Assembly: GCA_015063745.1 (NCBI GenBank)
Contig: SVTO01000010.1
Coordinates: 1-62,398, forward strand
DNA: 62,398 bases
Reading direction: 5' to 3'
Origin: Oscillospiraceae bacterium
GTDB lineage: Bacteria > Bacillota > Clostridia > Oscillospirales > CAG-272
Shown here: piece after piece, positions 61,471 to 62,398 of the stretch
How positions within the stretch are numbered: the first letter of the stretch is position 1
Layout of the letters: every line of letters begins with the position of its first letter
Notes under the pieces: generated by a model
Databases searched by the model: none
Seen by the model: the letters and a program-made list of their open reading frames with translations, nothing else
Told to the model about the DNA's origin: nothing
Made by a program: the position numbers and the translations under genes

Positions 61471-62244
61471 ATGTATTACAATAAAGTGGAGATCTGCGGC
61501 GTGGATACGTCGAAACTGCCCACACTGACATCAAAGGAGAAAAAAGCTTTATTATTGAAAGTGAAAAATGGGGATATGGCGGCAAGAGAGGCACTCATTG
61601 ACGGCAATCTTCGTCTTGTACTCAGTATTATACAGCGTTTCACAAACCGGCGGGAAAATATGGATGATTTATTTCAGATTGGCTGTATTGGCCTTATAAA
61701 GGCTGTGGACAACTTTAATACCGATATAGAGGTGGAATTCTCGACCTACGCAGTTCCGATGATTATAGGGGAAATACGGCGGTATCTGCGGGACAACAAC
61801 AGTATCAGGGTCAGTCGTTCGGTCAGGGATCTGGCTTATCGGGCGCTGCAGGTGCGGGAACAGCTGGAGGGCGAGATGGATTCGGAGCCGGGGGTTGAGA
61901 AAATCGCGGAAGTACTCGGTGAAAAGGTAGAGGCTGTGTCACGGGCGCTGGAAGCTATCATTGAACCGGTATCCTTATATGAGACGGTTTACAATGACGG
62001 TGGGGATTCCATATATGTGATGGACCAGATCAGCGATGACAGGAACACGGACGAGATGTGGCTGGAGGATATTGCGCTGAAGGAAGCCATCGGCAAGCTG
62101 GGGGAACGGGAGAAGAAGATTATTCAGATGCGGTTCTATAAAGGCAAAACGCAGATGGAGATTGCAGAGGAGATCGGCATTTCCCAGGCACAGGTTTCCA
62201 GGCTTGAGAAAGGTGCGTTTGAGAGAATACGCAAGCAGATGTAA
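61471..62244 (+). CDS. sigG: forespore sigma factor SigG
   Basis: Sigma-G directs late forespore transcription. MYYNKVEICGVDTSKLPTLT is the diagnostic N-terminus. Region 2 is GNLRLVLSIIQRFTNRRENMDDLFQIGCIGLIKAVDNFN...FSTYAVPMIIGEIRRYLRDNNSIRVSRSVRDLAYRALQVRE, followed by YNDGGDSIYVMDQISDDRNTDE and the C-terminal helix-turn-helix KTQMEIAEEIGISQAQVSRLEKGA. 257 residues from the ATG at 61471, with GAGGAAGG 7 bases upstream. It stands apart from spoIIGA-sigE and is followed directly by an IS end. Confidence 0.97.
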   Translation: MYYNKVEICGVDTSKLPTLTSKEKKALLLKVKNGDMAAREALIDGNLRLVLSIIQRFTNRRENMDDLFQIGCIGLIKAVDNFNTDIEVEFSTYAVPMIIGEIRRYLRDNNSIRVSRSVRDLAYRALQVREQLEGEMDSEPGVEKIAEVLGEKVEAVSRALEAIIEPVSLYETVYNDGGDSIYVMDQISDDRNTDEMWLEDIALKEAIGKLGEREKKIIQMRFYKGKTQMEIAEEIGISQAQVSRLEKGAFERIRKQM

Positions 62245-62302
62245 AAGAAAAGCAGAAGATACCGTTTTGTTTGAACAGGTCCAGTAAAAATGGACAGTGA
62301 CA

Positions 62303-62344
62303 AAAAAACTCCAATGTAGTAAAATAACTACAAAGGAGTTTTTT
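62303..62344 (+). promoter_or_regulatory. hairpin covering the transposase ribosome binding site
   Basis: AAAAAACTCC (62303-62312) pairs with GGAGTTTTTT (62335-62344), and TGTAGT (62315-62320) with ACTACA (62327-62332). The GGAG of the transposase is in the 3' arm and the stem ends in T residues, so read-through mRNA would be blocked or terminated. Confidence 0.7.
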
Positions 62345-62347
62345 GTT

Positions 62348-62398
62348 ATGTCAGGGAAAAAAGGAATCAAACATTACCCGGAAGAGTTCAAAGAACAA
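62348..62398 (+). CDS. IS3-family transposase OrfA, N-terminal fragment
   Basis: Only 17 codons are inside the window: MSGKKGIKHYPEEFKEQ. This is the typical beginning of an IS3-type OrfA helix-turn-helix protein (basic start, then Y-x-E-E-F-K). GGAG is 9 bases upstream within a hairpin. The rest is cut by the window edge. Confidence 0.65.
   Translation, partial: MSGKKGIKHYPEEFKEQ

Larger units (their letters stand above)
62272..62398 (+). mobile_element. left end of an IS3-like insertion sequence (truncated by window)
   Basis: The putative terminal repeat begins near 62272 (TGAACAGGTCC...) and is followed by a short GGTCCAGT...ATGGACAG region and a hairpin before a transposase start. The right part lies outside the window, so family and target duplication cannot be confirmed. 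Confidence 0.6.

Noticed and set aside
1-62398. tRNA, rRNA, CRISPR array, prophage or classic toxin-antitoxin pair
   Set aside because: I looked along both strands and found no cloverleaf, rRNA segment, spaced repeat array, phage structural gene or typical toxin-antitoxin gene pair.

Overview
The window is a dense, moderate-GC chromosomal segment from an endospore-forming low-GC Gram-positive bacterium, most likely a member of the Clostridia. The evidence is PolC-type DNA polymerase III, the sporulation genes spoIVA, spoIIGA, sigE and sigG, a YlmC/YmxH-type gene, strong AGGAGG ribosome binding sites, many TTGACA-17-TATAAT promoters, and the classic order rpsB-tsf-pyrH-frr-uppS-cdsA-dxr-rseP-ispG-polC. 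I see no rRNA, tRNA, CRISPR array or prophage. Most of the window is housekeeping core. The only clear mobile element is the left end of an IS3-like element at the right edge.

Layout. Positions 1-174 hold hairpins at the window edge. 0.2-2.5 kb: a cytidylate-kinase-like protein, an unknown membrane-anchored protein and a sugar-phosphate isomerase/epimerase. 2.6-3.8 kb (+): acyl carrier protein and a WecG/TagA glycosyltransferase. 3.8-8.8 kb (-): secA followed by two unknown membrane proteins. 9-12 kb: trmL, cardiolipin synthase and an SGNH hydrolase. 12-27.4 kb (-): the translation, isoprenoid, phospholipid and replication cluster from rpsB to polC, ending in a DUF554 protein and spoIVA. 27.4-34 kb (-): ylmC-like gene, a large solute-binding lipoprotein, two tandem rpoD-type sigma factors, dnaG. 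34-37.5 kb (-): dgt, yigZ, hflX, rpmE. 37.6-39.2 kb (-): sigE and spoIIGA. 39.4-43.2 kb (+): two tandem, very similar phosphodiesterase-superfamily genes. 43.2-45.5 kb (-): two small unknown genes and trmB. 45.6-48.8 kb (+): two membrane proteins, a TSCPD protein and a cupin. 48.8-57.4 kb (-): an MFS transporter, a SpoIID-domain protein with its partner, a topoisomerase IV/gyrase A-type subunit, a Sua5-type enzyme and prfA. 57.5-61.2 kb (-): a KDPG aldolase-VOC fusion, M18 aminopeptidase, lytic transglycosylase, coaE. 61.5-62.2 kb (+): sigG, then the IS end.

The most interesting signals are regulatory. (1) spoIVA starts at a TTG codon just behind a 92-bp imperfect inverted repeat whose 3' arm contains the Shine-Dalgarno sequence. 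A sigma-E-like promoter lies inside the repeat and would start transcription in the apical loop. Read-through mRNA would then be terminated or translationally blocked, while sigma-E mRNA would be free. (2) The spoIIGA-sigE promoter keeps an unusual 22-bp -35/-10 spacing with a Spo0A-box-like overlap. (3) sigG is detached from spoIIGA-sigE but keeps a near-consensus sigma-F promoter. (4) Two convergent sigma-A promoters at 44.5-44.6 kb suggest a small antisense-type RNA. (5) rseP seems to lack a normal start codon. (6) Two rpoD-type sigma factors with almost identical DNA-reading regions sit in tandem behind dnaG.
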